From CBDCFV01 sp965203835 (lineage in GTDB: Bacteria; Chloroflexota; Dehalococcoidia; Lucifugimonadales; UBA3495): 64,000 nucleotides of DNA. The position numbers and the translations under genes were made by a program. Positions 41,351-49,547 of this stretch are shown here, piece by piece. The notes beneath the pieces were generated by a model. It did no database searches. It was not told where the DNA came from and saw only the letters and a list, made by a program, of their open reading frames with translations. Within the stretch, counting starts at the first letter, position 1. The number at the start of each line of letters is the position of its first letter. The DNA lies in assembly GCA_965203835.1 (NCBI GenBank), contig OZ241919.1, positions 1,860,001-1,924,000 on the forward strand. The letters run 5' to 3'.

Positions 41351-42421
41351 ATGAAATTCGGACTGATGTACGAAATACAGATTCCCGAACCCCATTATCC
41401 CGGTGTGGAAGCGGAACGGTACAAGCAGGTGCTGGCGCAGGTGGACTTGGCCGACGAGGTGGGCTTCGACTATTTCTGGACGGTGGAGCACCACTTCCTG
41501 AGAGAGTTTTCCCACTGCTCCGCGCCGGAGGTGCTGTACGGCGCCATTTCCCAGCGCACCAAGCGCATTCGCATCGGCCACGCCGTGGCGTTGCTGCCGG
41601 GCCAGTACAACCACCCGGTTAGGGTTGCGGAACGGGCCGCAGTGCTGGACATCCTGAGCGACGGGCGCATGGACCTGGGGACCGGGCGTTCCACGACGCT
41701 GATCGAGATGGACGGTTTCGAGGTCGACCCGGAAGAGACCCGGGCCCAGTGGCGGGAAGCCATAGGCATGATTCCCAAGATGTGGACCGAGGACCCCTTC
41801 TCCCACCAAGGGGAGTTCTTCAACATCCCGGAGCGGTCGGTAATCCCCAAGCCGGTGCAGCAACCGCACCCGCCCATGTGGGTAGCCTGCAGCCAGCCGG
41901 ACTCCTTCCGCCAAGCCGGCGAGTTGGGCTTGGGGGTGCTGTGCTTCAACCTGGGCGGCTACGCCCAGATGGAGGAACGGGTCGCCGTTTACAAAGAGGC
42001 GGTAAAGAACGCCAATCCGGTGGGTTCATTCGTCAACAACCAGGTCGCCGCCCTGTGCATCGTCCACTGCGCCGAAGACGACGAGGAGGCCCGCAAGGTA
42101 GGCGGCCCCGAGGGGGCGTGGTTCGTGCAGCAGGCGGAGAACCTGTACGCGCCCTGGGCCGGCCGGAAGGTGCCCGATTCCTACAGGTTCGCCGTGGACG
42201 CCGTTCAAACGGAGCGCGCCGACAAGACCGCCGAGGACCACTTGGCGTCGGGAGCGTTCGCCATGGGCAACCCGGACACCATCATCGAGGTTATGAAGAA
42301 GTACCAAGCGGCAGGCGTGGACCAAGTGCTCTGCTTCGTGCAACCCGGCAGGCTGGAACACACCCGCATCATGGACTCCATCAAACTGATGGGACGCCAC
42401 GTAATACCGCACTTCCGGTAG
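41351..42421 (+). CDS. LLM-class flavin-dependent oxidoreductase
   Basis: A 356-residue luciferase-like monooxygenase-fold protein, TIM barrel, using FMN or F420. Typical segments: GFDYFWTVEHHFLREF, RTKRIRIGHAVALLPG, and DLGTGRSTTLIEM. The presence of an F420:NADPH oxidoreductase at 45200 makes F420 possible. Substrate unknown. A strong terminator follows 28 bases downstream. Confidence 0.9.
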   Translation: MKFGLMYEIQIPEPHYPGVEAERYKQVLAQVDLADEVGFDYFWTVEHHFLREFSHCSAPEVLYGAISQRTKRIRIGHAVALLPGQYNHPVRVAERAAVLDILSDGRMDLGTGRSTTLIEMDGFEVDPEETRAQWREAIGMIPKMWTEDPFSHQGEFFNIPERSVIPKPVQQPHPPMWVACSQPDSFRQAGELGLGVLCFNLGGYAQMEERVAVYKEAVKNANPVGSFVNNQVAALCIVHCAEDDEEARKVGGPEGAWFVQQAENLYAPWAGRKVPDSYRFAVDAVQTERADKTAEDHLASGAFAMGNPDTIIEVMKKYQAAGVDQVLCFVQPGRLEHTRIMDSIKLMGRHVIPHFR

Positions 42422-42448
42422 ACCTTAGCGCCCTGCTCGATAAAATCA

Positions 42449-42482
42449 AAGCCCCCTCCCTTTGCAAGGAGGGGGCTTGTTT
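42449..42482 (+). terminator. Rho-independent terminator after the LLM gene
   Basis: An 11-bp stem AAGCCCCCTCC/GGAGGGGGCTT with an 8-base loop (42449-42478), followed by GTTTTCC. Confidence 0.88.
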
Positions 42483-42539
42483 TCCAACGTGTTCCCGTGT
42501 CAGGGAAGATGCGTCTTCAGACCGGCATATCTCCGGCGG

Positions 42540-42683
42540 TTAGTCTGATGACGGAAGCTTGCGCGGCTCCTGCAACTCCATCTCGGCGTCACAGCAGTTG
42601 ATGACCCCTTCACCGCTCTTGGTGCACAGCACACTGCTACCGCAACTGGCGCAGGTGTACCTTTTCCCCAGTTCGTTGGCCAT
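42540..42683 (-). CDS. Desulforedoxin-like mini-protein A (47 residues)
   Basis: Reads MANELGKRYTCASCGS with a further NCCDAEMELQ: two CxxC/CC pairs in the desulforedoxin spacing (C11-C14 and C30-C31), which bind one Fe. It differs from a normal rubredoxin, and resembles the desulforedoxin domain of superoxide reductases. It has an extra C20. An AAAGGAGGAGC SD precedes the ATG at 42683. The gene is a paralogue of the one just upstream. It would act as a small electron carrier. Confidence 0.82.
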   Translation of the reverse strand: MANELGKRYTCASCGSSVLCTKSGEGVINCCDAEMELQEPRKLPSSD

Positions 42684-42737
42684 GGATTTAGCTCCTCCTT
42701 TGGAATTGGCGGACAATGCCCGGGTGCTGCCCCGCTG

Positions 42738-42854
42738 CTACTTCTGCTGCATGGGCTGGCTGCAACAATTCATCGAACCCTCGCCGCCCTTGGTGACTAT
42801 GAACTCTGACCCGCACTGGGCGCAAAAATACCGCTTTCCTGTCTGGTTGGCCAC
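42738..42854 (-). CDS. Desulforedoxin-like mini-protein B (38 residues)
   Basis: From GTG 42854: MANQTGKRYFCAQCGSEF and GSMNCCSQPMQQK. Four Cys in the same CxxC...CC spacing as mini-protein A (C11, C14, C30, C31). GGGAG lies 9 bases upstream. The two genes are tandem, 54 bases apart. At 38 residues it is about the size of desulforedoxin itself. Confidence 0.8.
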   Translation of the reverse strand: MANQTGKRYFCAQCGSEFIVTKGGEGSMNCCSQPMQQK

Positions 42855-42951
42855 CTGATCAACTCCCTGTTATCAAGCCTGAATTTTTTCGACATTATAA
42901 AGACGCCCAGCTTGCCGTTCAACTTTGCCCGACCCGTGATGGTGTCCCGTT

Positions 42952-43374
42952 TTAGCCGGATTTGAATCGCACCAGGAAACTGCCCTCACCCAATGGGAGC
43001 CCGTCAAGCAGGATGGCGGCCACATGAGGGCCTTCCCGCTGGACGGGAATCCTGAAAAGCTTGATCCAGCGCTGGAACAGGATTCCCTCTTCCCATTCGA
43101 TGCGCTGGGGGGGCGGCGGGTCCAACGGCGCTCCCGGCGCCTTGATAGCCACCAGAAGGTGATGCGTTCCGGGAGCAGCGCCGCCGATGCAGAACGCGAG
43201 TTGCAGGTCAACTTCAGCTATGACCGGACTCTCCCTTCCTTCGGTCTCCTCCGGAACAGGAAGGTCTACCAAGTCGACCAATTCCTTCAGGACGATATTT
43301 CCGTCCGGTAGTTCCTCCGTATCACGGCAAAAAAGAGCGTATTTCAGATAGGCGCCACCCTGGTCACTTGCCAA
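42952..43374 (-). CDS. Unknown protein, DUF6941-like
   Basis: A 140-residue soluble beta-rich protein: GGAYLKYALFCRDTEELPDGNIVLKELVDLV, a hydrophobic VIAEVDLQLAFCIGGAA, and a C-terminal GLPLGEGSFLVRFK. The layout is like DUF6941 proteins, a weak call. The TTG start at 43374 is preferred because AAAGGAG is eight bases upstream; a GTG at 43383 would overlap it. No function is known. Confidence 0.5.
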   Translation of the reverse strand: MASDQGGAYLKYALFCRDTEELPDGNIVLKELVDLVDLPVPEETEGRESPVIAEVDLQLAFCIGGAAPGTHHLLVAIKAPGAPLDPPPPQRIEWEEGILFQRWIKLFRIPVQREGPHVAAILLDGLPLGEGSFLVRFKSG

Positions 43375-43580
43375 ACGGGACACTCCTTTTCCGGGCGTGA
43401 GCCTGGGGCATTCAACTCCGCGAATCTAATTCTAGCATTATGTCACATCGGCGCAACACGTCCCCTGACCGTTTCAAGCGGGGTGCGGCATTGCCAAACA
43501 CGCCCATAATTGAGAAACTAGCCCATGATACGCCACATCTGAAGCTGTGGAAGCAATCCTACCCGAGGAGGCAGGCCGTC

Positions 43581-44207
43581 ATGGCGCTGAGCGAAGAGAA
43601 ATACAACCAAGGAATGTCTCCCCAAGAGTACCTGGACCAAGTCAAGGTCAATAAGCAACCCATCACGGACATCTACAACGCAGTGCAGATACCGCAGGGG
43701 GCCACGTCCATTTTTGACGGGCTGGACGAGCCGCTGAGGTTGGCCGTTTTCACCGCAGACTGGTGCGGCGACGCGGTAAGCACCTCGCCTGTGATCATGC
43801 GCTTGGCTGAGAGCACTCCCGGCCTCAACATACAGGTGTTCAACCGGGACGAAGAACTGGACCTGACCAACAGCTTCCTGCCGGAGAACCGGGCCGGCAC
43901 GGTGCCGGTGTTCGTGGTGCTGGACTCTTCCATGAACGAAATAGCCAGGTTCGTGGAAACGGCCAACGAGTTGGTGCCTACCCTTGACGCCATGGATGAA
44001 GCCATAGCAAAAGAGGTCGCCAACGAGAGCGAAGAGAACGCGCGAACGCTGGGCCGGGGCAAAAGGACCGCTTTCAGGGTGTCCCACGCCCAGGAGTGGG
44101 GCGAGGTCATAGTGGAAGCCTTCAACCGCACCGTATCGGAAGGGCTTAATCTGCCGGCAGACCAACGGCCCGCCGTCGGCGGCACCAAGTGGCCCTACGA
44201 GCCCTAA
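43581..44207 (+). CDS. Thioredoxin-fold protein
   Basis: A 208-residue thioredoxin-superfamily protein with FTADWCGDAVSTSPVIM: the CxxC is CGDA, so only the first cysteine is present. A cis-proline strand is visible (GTVPVFVVLD). The C-terminal extension is unusual, ending GGTKWPYEP. The start ATG 43581 follows GAGGAGG at good spacing; a longer frame upstream begins at 43440. Role unknown, probably thiol chemistry other than disulfide reduction. Confidence 0.75.
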   Translation: MALSEEKYNQGMSPQEYLDQVKVNKQPITDIYNAVQIPQGATSIFDGLDEPLRLAVFTADWCGDAVSTSPVIMRLAESTPGLNIQVFNRDEELDLTNSFLPENRAGTVPVFVVLDSSMNEIARFVETANELVPTLDAMDEAIAKEVANESEENARTLGRGKRTAFRVSHAQEWGEVIVEAFNRTVSEGLNLPADQRPAVGGTKWPYEP

Positions 44208-44232
44208 AGCCTCGCTGACCTTTGGCTGATAC

Positions 44233-44280
44233 GGGACCCGTCATAACCGCAACGAAGTCCGGTGGACGGGTCCCTATTTA
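44233..44280 (+). terminator. Stem-loop after the thioredoxin-fold gene
   Basis: A 10-bp perfect stem GGGACCCGTC (44233-44242) / GACGGGTCCC (44265-44274), 22-base loop, then TATTTA. T-run is imperfect. Confidence 0.6.
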
Positions 44281-44330
44281 TGCCCTCTGCCGCAGTTACC
44301 GCCAACCCCTATTGACGAGGCAGGTTCTAC

Positions 44331-44600
44331 ATGCCGGACCAGATAATCAACATGAACGACATGGCCGCCGTCTTTTCGGTGACCGACCAGATGGGCATTC
44401 ACCGCGAGTCGGTAAGAGTAGAGTTAACCAAGGAAGACCCCGGTTCGATAGGCCGCGCCGGGGACAACACTATTGAAATAACTCTGCCGGAGACGGAGCC
44501 GCTGGAAGAATTTACTGCACGCCTCCAGTCAGAACTCGAAGCCATGGGCTACGAGTTACAGGAGTTGGATGACGAAGAGGAGGATGACGACTTTCTCTGA
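44331..44600 (+). CDS. Small acidic hypothetical protein
   Basis: No family recognised. 89 residues, two short strands then a helix, ending in a very acidic DDEEEDDDFL tail. SD-like GAGGCAG lies 8 bases before ATG 44331. It ends 12 bases before the convergent jelly-roll gene. Stands alone behind a terminator. Confidence 0.55.
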   Translation: MPDQIINMNDMAAVFSVTDQMGIHRESVRVELTKEDPGSIGRAGDNTIEITLPETEPLEEFTARLQSELEAMGYELQELDDEEEDDDFL

Positions 44601-44612
44601 TAGACTCACGCC

Positions 44613-45155
44613 CTATGGATCATCGTCGCGCCACTCAAAGTTCAAGGTTGTGAAGCGGACGAACACGCCGCCGCCGGGGGCGCCCAGCGGTCCGTTGGCC
44701 GCCAAGACCGCGATGGTATGCCGGTCCCCCGGCTGGGGACTGGCACTCACCGGCACCCGCTGCGGCCGGTTGAAGCCCTCCACTGCGCCGCGTTCGCGGT
44801 CGCACTCCCCGTCCACCCAGACCTCCCCATAGTCATCGACGCACGTCTCGAAGTTGACCCGGGTGCGGGATACGTCCCGCCCACCGACGGTCTCCGGCAA
44901 GGTAATCGTGATCCGGTACCACATAAAGGCAAAGCCGGTAAGGTAGTCGGGACCGATCTTAACCCAAGCGCCAACGTCGGGGCATATATCCCAGGGCGAA
45001 TCGTCATAGTCCGGCAGCCTCGCCGGGCTGCCCACGGCCCCTTGCACCATGCCGAAATTGGGTTCCCCAGGAACGTACCCTTGGGCGGACTTCCACTGGG
45101 CGTTGACCAACGCTTGGCCATCCGGATGGTTCAGGTCTATGCTCACCCTCGGCAT
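44613..45155 (-). CDS. Galactose-binding-like (jelly-roll) domain protein
   Basis: A 180-residue beta-sandwich protein resembling the sugar-binding domain of family 2 glycosidases: FAFMWYRITITLPETVGGRD, then FETCVDDYGEVWVDGECD, GFNRPQRV, and a C-terminal HTIAVLAANGPLG segment. It stands as a free-standing domain without a signal peptide. Function unknown. Confidence 0.72.
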   Translation of the reverse strand: MPRVSIDLNHPDGQALVNAQWKSAQGYVPGEPNFGMVQGAVGSPARLPDYDDSPWDICPDVGAWVKIGPDYLTGFAFMWYRITITLPETVGGRDVSRTRVNFETCVDDYGEVWVDGECDRERGAVEGFNRPQRVPVSASPQPGDRHTIAVLAANGPLGAPGGGVFVRFTTLNFEWRDDDP

Positions 45156-45199
45156 GGCTGCCTCCCTTGCGGTCTTAGAAGTTTGGTATGTTCAGTAGA

Positions 45200-45847
45200 C
45201 TAAAGGCCTGTAATCTTGATACCGGCGTGAATCCTGTAGATGCGGTTGATGTTGACCAGCATAGGAGTTATCTGCTCGACGTACTTGGCGTTGGCCAATC
45301 CTCCGCCGTCCACCGGGCGCAGATCGGGAATTTTCTTCACCAATTCCATCACCAGCTCCTTGGCGTCCTGGTGGTCGGAGCACACAACAACGTCCCCTTC
45401 CATTGACGTTCCAAGTTGCTGCAACTCTTCCGCGCTGACGTTCTGGAAGGCGGCCACCACCTTGGCATCGGGAAGGATGTCCTGGGCTTCCTGAGCAGCG
45501 GACCCGGCTTCCACCTCCACGGCACTGGCGCCGCGGCCCCTCTGGAAGCTCATGGGAGCGACGCAGTCAACGACTACCTTGCCGACCAATGCGTCCCGCA
45601 ACGGCTCCAGCGTGGGCTTCTGTCCTTCGTAAGGGAAGGTCAGGAACACAACATCCGCTTGCGCTGCGGCCCCGGCATTGTCGGCCCCCTCGATCTGACC
45701 GCCAGATACCGCCGCCTTCAGTTCATCCGCCGCCGCAGATGCCCTGCCCGCATCCCGGGAACCAATAATAGCTATCTCTCCGGCCGCGGCCAGCCGCAGC
45801 GCCAAGCCTTTGCCTTCCGGTCCGGTGCCGCCCAGGAACGCCAACAT
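45200..45847 (-). CDS. npdG: NADPH-dependent F420 reductase
   Basis: A 215-residue Rossmann-fold enzyme that passes electrons between F420 and NADP. It begins LAFLGGTGPEGKGLALRLA (the dinucleotide motif with family-specific Pro-Glu), IIGSRDAGRA, then VVVDCVAPM, and a closing HAGIKITGL typical of the family. The ATG at 45847 is chosen because GAGGAG lies eight bases upstream, inside a longer frame that starts at 45862. This supports F420 use in the organism. Confidence 0.9.
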   Translation of the reverse strand: MLAFLGGTGPEGKGLALRLAAAGEIAIIGSRDAGRASAAADELKAAVSGGQIEGADNAGAAAQADVVFLTFPYEGQKPTLEPLRDALVGKVVVDCVAPMSFQRGRGASAVEVEAGSAAQEAQDILPDAKVVAAFQNVSAEELQQLGTSMEGDVVVCSDHQDAKELVMELVKKIPDLRPVDGGGLANAKYVEQITPMLVNINRIYRIHAGIKITGL

Positions 45848-45912
45848 GCAGTCTCTCCTCATGATTCAAGCCGCTGGATATCAGGACTTCGACCCTGTCA
45901 GTGCAGTTACGG

Positions 45913-46704
45913 TTACATCACCGAGCGGACCAAGCCGCCGTCTACCAAAATGGTGGTGCCGGTGATGTAGCTGGACTTGCTGGATGCCAGGAACGCCACC
46001 AAGTGGGCCAGCTCTTCCGGTTGGCCAACCCGTCCCAAGGCAGTTTCCGACGCCCTTTGGGCAAGGGCCTCCTCCACTGGAATTCCAAGCTCGTTGGCCC
46101 GTGAGGTCACGTTGGACATCATCCGGTCGCTGAGGATGGAGCCTGGGCAGACATTGTTCACCAGAATGTTGTCCCGCCCAACCTCGTCGGCCAAGCTTTT
46201 GGCGTAGGCCACCACGCCCATCCGGGTGGCTCCGGACAACGCCAGGTTGGGTATGGGCTGGTAGACGGTGCTGGCCAGGATGTTGATGATGCGCCCGCCG
46301 CCCTGCCTGCGAAGATGCGGAAGCGCCTCACGAGACATTCGGGCGAAAAACAGTAGTGACCGTTGCACCGCGGTTTCCCACTGGCCTTCATCGGCGGTGG
46401 CGGCCCGGCCCAACGGCGGCCCGCCGGAATTGTTGATCATTATGTCCAAGCGGCCAAACCGCTCCACCGTGGCGGCCACCAACGATTGGATGGTCTCATG
46501 CTTGTCCAAGTCGCCCGCAAATTCCAAGACATCCGCCCCGGTGCTCTGGCGAATCTCTTCCGCTGCCTGATGCAGGTCAGCCTCAGTGCGGCTGCACACG
46601 GCGACCTGCACTCCCTCCTGGGCCAGAACATCGGCGCAAGCCCTTCCCAGCCCCTTGCTGGCGCCGCCGACTATGGCCACCTTGCCTTTCAATTCCAGGT
46701 CCAT
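45913..46704 (-). CDS. Short-chain dehydrogenase, divergent active site
   Basis: A 263-residue SDR with GGASKGLGRACA (NAD(P) motif), NNSGGPPLG (the NNAG equivalent) and a C-terminal ITGTTILVDGG. The usual YxxxK is replaced: LSGATRM-GVVAYAKSLADE puts SxxxR-like residues in its place, a known pattern in one SDR subgroup whose reaction is unclear. SD GAGGGG before ATG 46704. Confidence 0.9.
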   Translation of the reverse strand: MDLELKGKVAIVGGASKGLGRACADVLAQEGVQVAVCSRTEADLHQAAEEIRQSTGADVLEFAGDLDKHETIQSLVAATVERFGRLDIMINNSGGPPLGRAATADEGQWETAVQRSLLFFARMSREALPHLRRQGGGRIINILASTVYQPIPNLALSGATRMGVVAYAKSLADEVGRDNILVNNVCPGSILSDRMMSNVTSRANELGIPVEEALAQRASETALGRVGQPEELAHLVAFLASSKSSYITGTTILVDGGLVRSVM

Positions 46705-46896
46705 ATCTACCCCTCATGCCACGCCCCAAACCGGAGGCTGCAGCTTCATTGAACCATGCCGATTATAACAGCCCGCATCTACTCGGCCAACGTTGCAAAA
46801 CTTGCTGTCAGCATCAGCTTGACCGTCCGTATGGGCTGTTCTACCCTTGCCTTGGGTCAGACATCCAGCCATGCTAAGCGCAGCAGTGAGGAGTCG

Positions 46897-47193
46897 ATGA
46901 AGAATCGAAAATTCACTACGGACCGCGATTTCAATATCTATGAAAAGCCGGCTACTCAAGTTGACATCCGTTACCAGGAAGTAGGCGCTGGCATGACCCC
47001 GAGTGAAAGGTCGGTGCGGATAGACTGGGAAGGACGCAGCATAGGTGTCTTCGCGCCCGTAAGCACCATCGACGCAAGAAAGGAAACTATCAGGGTGCGG
47101 GTATGGGACGTTGGGCGAAAAGAAATTCTATTCGAGTTACCTGGCGACGACATGAACGCTACCGGGCGGCGGCTCTGGGCATCGCGAGAATGA
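46897..47193 (+). CDS. Hypothetical protein, 98 residues
   Basis: No family recognised. Start ATG 46897 with GAGGAG upstream; open frame further upstream is out of character. A beta-strand-rich small protein (VDIRYQEVGAGM, GVFAPVSTIDARKETIRVRVWDVGRKEILFELPG). The next gene follows 19 bases downstream, so it may be cotranscribed with the dCTP deaminase-like gene. Confidence 0.55.
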   Translation: MKNRKFTTDRDFNIYEKPATQVDIRYQEVGAGMTPSERSVRIDWEGRSIGVFAPVSTIDARKETIRVRVWDVGRKEILFELPGDDMNATGRRLWASRE

Positions 47194-47212
47194 TTGGAGA
47201 AGATGAAGGTGA

Positions 47213-47752
47213 ATGAGACTGGCAGCGAGTGAGATCCGCCGGGAGATTCAAGACGGGAACTCGGTGTTTACACCAATAGTTGATCAAGATTTGATCGTTG
47301 ATAGTTCCGTAGATTTATCGCTGTCGGAGACTTTCTATACCCTTCAGCCGGCTAGGGACCTTGAGGAAGCGGGTGTTGCTGGAGTCATCGACCTCCGAGG
47401 GTACTCTTGGCCCAACTTTATCCAACGGTTTGGACAGCCCATCATCGTATCGGATGAGAACTACTTGGACATCCCTGTCCAGCAGTTGATCTTGGGATAC
47501 ACCAAGGAGCAGGTATGGTTGCCACAGCACTTGGGCGGACGTGTGGAGGGCAAGAGCAGAATTGCTAGGATTGGGTTATTCATTCATATTTCCGCTCCAA
47601 CAATTCATCCGGGATACCGGAACCAGATAATGTTGGAATTCTATAACGTGGGGCCGCTGCCTATACGGGTGCGCCCCGGAGACCCCATCTGCCAGCTTAT
47701 TCTGGAGCGAGTGGAGGGAGAAGGTCTCTATCAAGGACAATTTCAGGCTTGA
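47213..47752 (+). CDS. dCTP deaminase/dUTPase-family protein
   Basis: A 179-residue beta-barrel of the Dcd/dUTPase fold. GRVEGKSRIARIGLFIHISAPTIHPG has the conserved Ser and Arg four apart; MLEFYNVGPLPI has the Glu; PGDPICQLILERVEG closes the active site. This matches Dcd-type dCTP deaminase, but a bifunctional dCTP deaminase-dUTPase cannot be excluded. ATG 47213. Confidence 0.85.
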   Translation: MRLAASEIRREIQDGNSVFTPIVDQDLIVDSSVDLSLSETFYTLQPARDLEEAGVAGVIDLRGYSWPNFIQRFGQPIIVSDENYLDIPVQQLILGYTKEQVWLPQHLGGRVEGKSRIARIGLFIHISAPTIHPGYRNQIMLEFYNVGPLPIRVRPGDPICQLILERVEGEGLYQGQFQA

Positions 47753-47786
47753 CCGTCCCAACTTACCCAACGTTTTTGCCGGTGAA

Positions 47787-48734
47787 ATGATCTTGCAGTC
47801 TTTTGACGACGCATTAACCAAGGAAATCGAACGCCAAGCTGTAGAACTGGCCCGCGGCGCAGGGCGCATTCTCGTATCGCACTTCGGCCGTCAGATTACC
47901 GTGGAGTTCAAGGACAAGAAAGAGCGGGACCCGGTGACCCAAGCCGACAAGGCCTGCCAGGAGTACCTGGCCGCTGAGATAACCAAGCGGTTCCCGGAGC
48001 ACGGCATCCTCGGAGAAGAAACGGCCAGCAAGGAAGAGCAGGAGTCGGAAGCCCCTGCCCGCGACATTCTGTGGGTGCTTGACCCGTTGGACGGGACAAC
48101 CAACTTCATGAATGGCCTGCCGGTATTTGCCTCGTCCATTGGCGTTCTGTACCGGGGCAGGCCCATCGCGGGGGCATTGTACGTGCCCTGGCCGACGGGC
48201 AGCGGCGGGTTCGTCCTGCATTGCTCCAAGGGCAATGGATGCTTCGCCGACGACGAGCCGGTATCGGTCTACGAGACCCAGGAACCGGTCCCCAACCGTC
48301 TCATAGGAGTGCCGGGTTACTTCGGCGTCGCCAACCGGTTTTCCAAGCGGCTGGCCGACAAGGCCGGCGAGCCGAGGACGACCGGCAGCATTGCCTACGA
48401 ACTGGCCATGACGGCCCGGGGCGTGATGCAGTACGCGATCTTCGGCGCGCCACGGCTATGGGACATGGCCGGAGGAGCGCTCGCGGTGGCGGAGGCGGGC
48501 GGCACGGTAATGACCCGCTTTCGCGGCGACAAGCAATGGCGCCCGTTGGACAGCCTGGTCCCGTCATGGGACGAAAAAACGCCCACCATGAAGGAACTGC
48601 GCGGCATGACGGCGCCCCTGGTGGCCGGCAACAAACACCTGGCCCCGCTGGTAGCCAACAACGTGCGGAGGCAGTTCAGTTTGAAGGCGAAGCTGCGGCC
48701 GCTGGTGAGGGCTGTACGCAAAGCGCGAAAGTAG
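47787..48734 (+). CDS. Inositol monophosphatase family protein
   Basis: A 315-residue Mg-dependent phosphatase of the IMPase/FBPase/CysQ fold. E77-E78 (ILGEETA), D99-D102 (LDPLDGTTNF) and WDMAGGALAVAEAGG are the metal-site motifs. Substrate may be inositol phosphate, fructose bisphosphate or PAP. It lies 34 bases after the dcd-like gene. Confidence 0.92.
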   Translation: MILQSFDDALTKEIERQAVELARGAGRILVSHFGRQITVEFKDKKERDPVTQADKACQEYLAAEITKRFPEHGILGEETASKEEQESEAPARDILWVLDPLDGTTNFMNGLPVFASSIGVLYRGRPIAGALYVPWPTGSGGFVLHCSKGNGCFADDEPVSVYETQEPVPNRLIGVPGYFGVANRFSKRLADKAGEPRTTGSIAYELAMTARGVMQYAIFGAPRLWDMAGGALAVAEAGGTVMTRFRGDKQWRPLDSLVPSWDEKTPTMKELRGMTAPLVAGNKHLAPLVANNVRRQFSLKAKLRPLVRAVRKARK

Positions 48735-48774
48735 ATAAGGACTGAACCGTGGCCTGTTCCTCAATGGGGAACGG

Positions 48775-49131
48775 CTACTTTCTCATACCAAGTACGGGCA
48801 CGAGTTTTTGTGATACGGGGTCCACACCGAGCCGGAAGATTTCCAGAGTCGTCGCACCTATAAGCGGGTCGGATTCATCGGGCGCAAAGATTACCGGTAC
48901 AGTGTATTCCCGCCCTTCCAGCATCAGCAGGGCTTGGCCAACTCGATATTCGACGATCCGGTTATCGGCCAGTTCGAACAGACCTGTTTCGATTGGCTCT
49001 ATCCCCAGTCCGGCCAGGACACTCTCCGGGAAAACCGCGTAGGTAGAACCAGTGTCGACCATGGCCTCCACATCGACATACCGCTCTCTGAATTGGTCCG
49101 ATACCCTTACAGGAACGTTGAAGATACCCAC
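48775..49131 (-). CDS. Retropepsin-like aspartic protease family protein, copy 1
   Basis: A 118-residue single-lobe aspartic protease-like protein with AMVDTGSTYAVFPESVL (catalytic Asp-Thr-Gly) and LIGATTLEI (second conserved strand). GTG start at 49131. Paralogue of the gene 47 bases upstream. Such proteins occur in bacteria near toxin-like loci, but the role is unknown. Confidence 0.85.
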   Translation of the reverse strand: MGIFNVPVRVSDQFRERYVDVEAMVDTGSTYAVFPESVLAGLGIEPIETGLFELADNRIVEYRVGQALLMLEGREYTVPVIFAPDESDPLIGATTLEIFRLGVDPVSQKLVPVLGMRK

Positions 49132-49178
49132 GTTACACCTGAAGACCTAATTTCCATCCCCAACCGCGAAAGGCCACA

Positions 49179-49535
49179 TCACTTCCTGAGAGCAATCACC
49201 GGTACCAGCTTCTCCGCAACCGGGTCTATTCCCAGCATCAATATTTCTAATGTGGTTGCGCCTACGAGGGGAATTTCATCATCCGGGGCGAACATTACCC
49301 GCACCGTTCCTTCCTCGTCGTCCAGTCGTAAGCGCGTCTCGCCTATAGGATATTCGACAACGCGGTTGTCGGCTAACTCAAACCTGCCGGTATGCTCTCG
49401 CTCTATTCCCAAGTCGTCCAGCAAACTCTCGGGTAACGATGTAAAGGTTGAGCCCGTGTCAACTAAGGCGTCTATGTTGATATACCGCTCCCGGAACCGG
49501 TCAGCAACTCCCAGCGTAACGTAAAAAGTCCCCAT
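49179..49535 (-). CDS. Retropepsin-like aspartic protease family protein, copy 2
   Basis: 118 residues, equal in length to copy 1 and highly similar: ALVDTGSTFTSLPESLL and LVGATTLEI are conserved, as is the ending VAEKLVPVIALRK. The ATG at 49535 has AAGGAAG upstream. A tandem duplication is the simplest origin; both reading frames are intact. Confidence 0.85.
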   Translation of the reverse strand: MGTFYVTLGVADRFRERYINIDALVDTGSTFTSLPESLLDDLGIEREHTGRFELADNRVVEYPIGETRLRLDDEEGTVRVMFAPDDEIPLVGATTLEILMLGIDPVAEKLVPVIALRK

Positions 49536-49547
49536 GACAAATCTTCC

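Noticed and set aside
46756..46896. N-terminal signal-like extension upstream of the 46897 gene
   Set aside because: The frame is open, but a good SD sits just before 46897 and the extension overlaps the promoter region of the divergent SDR gene.
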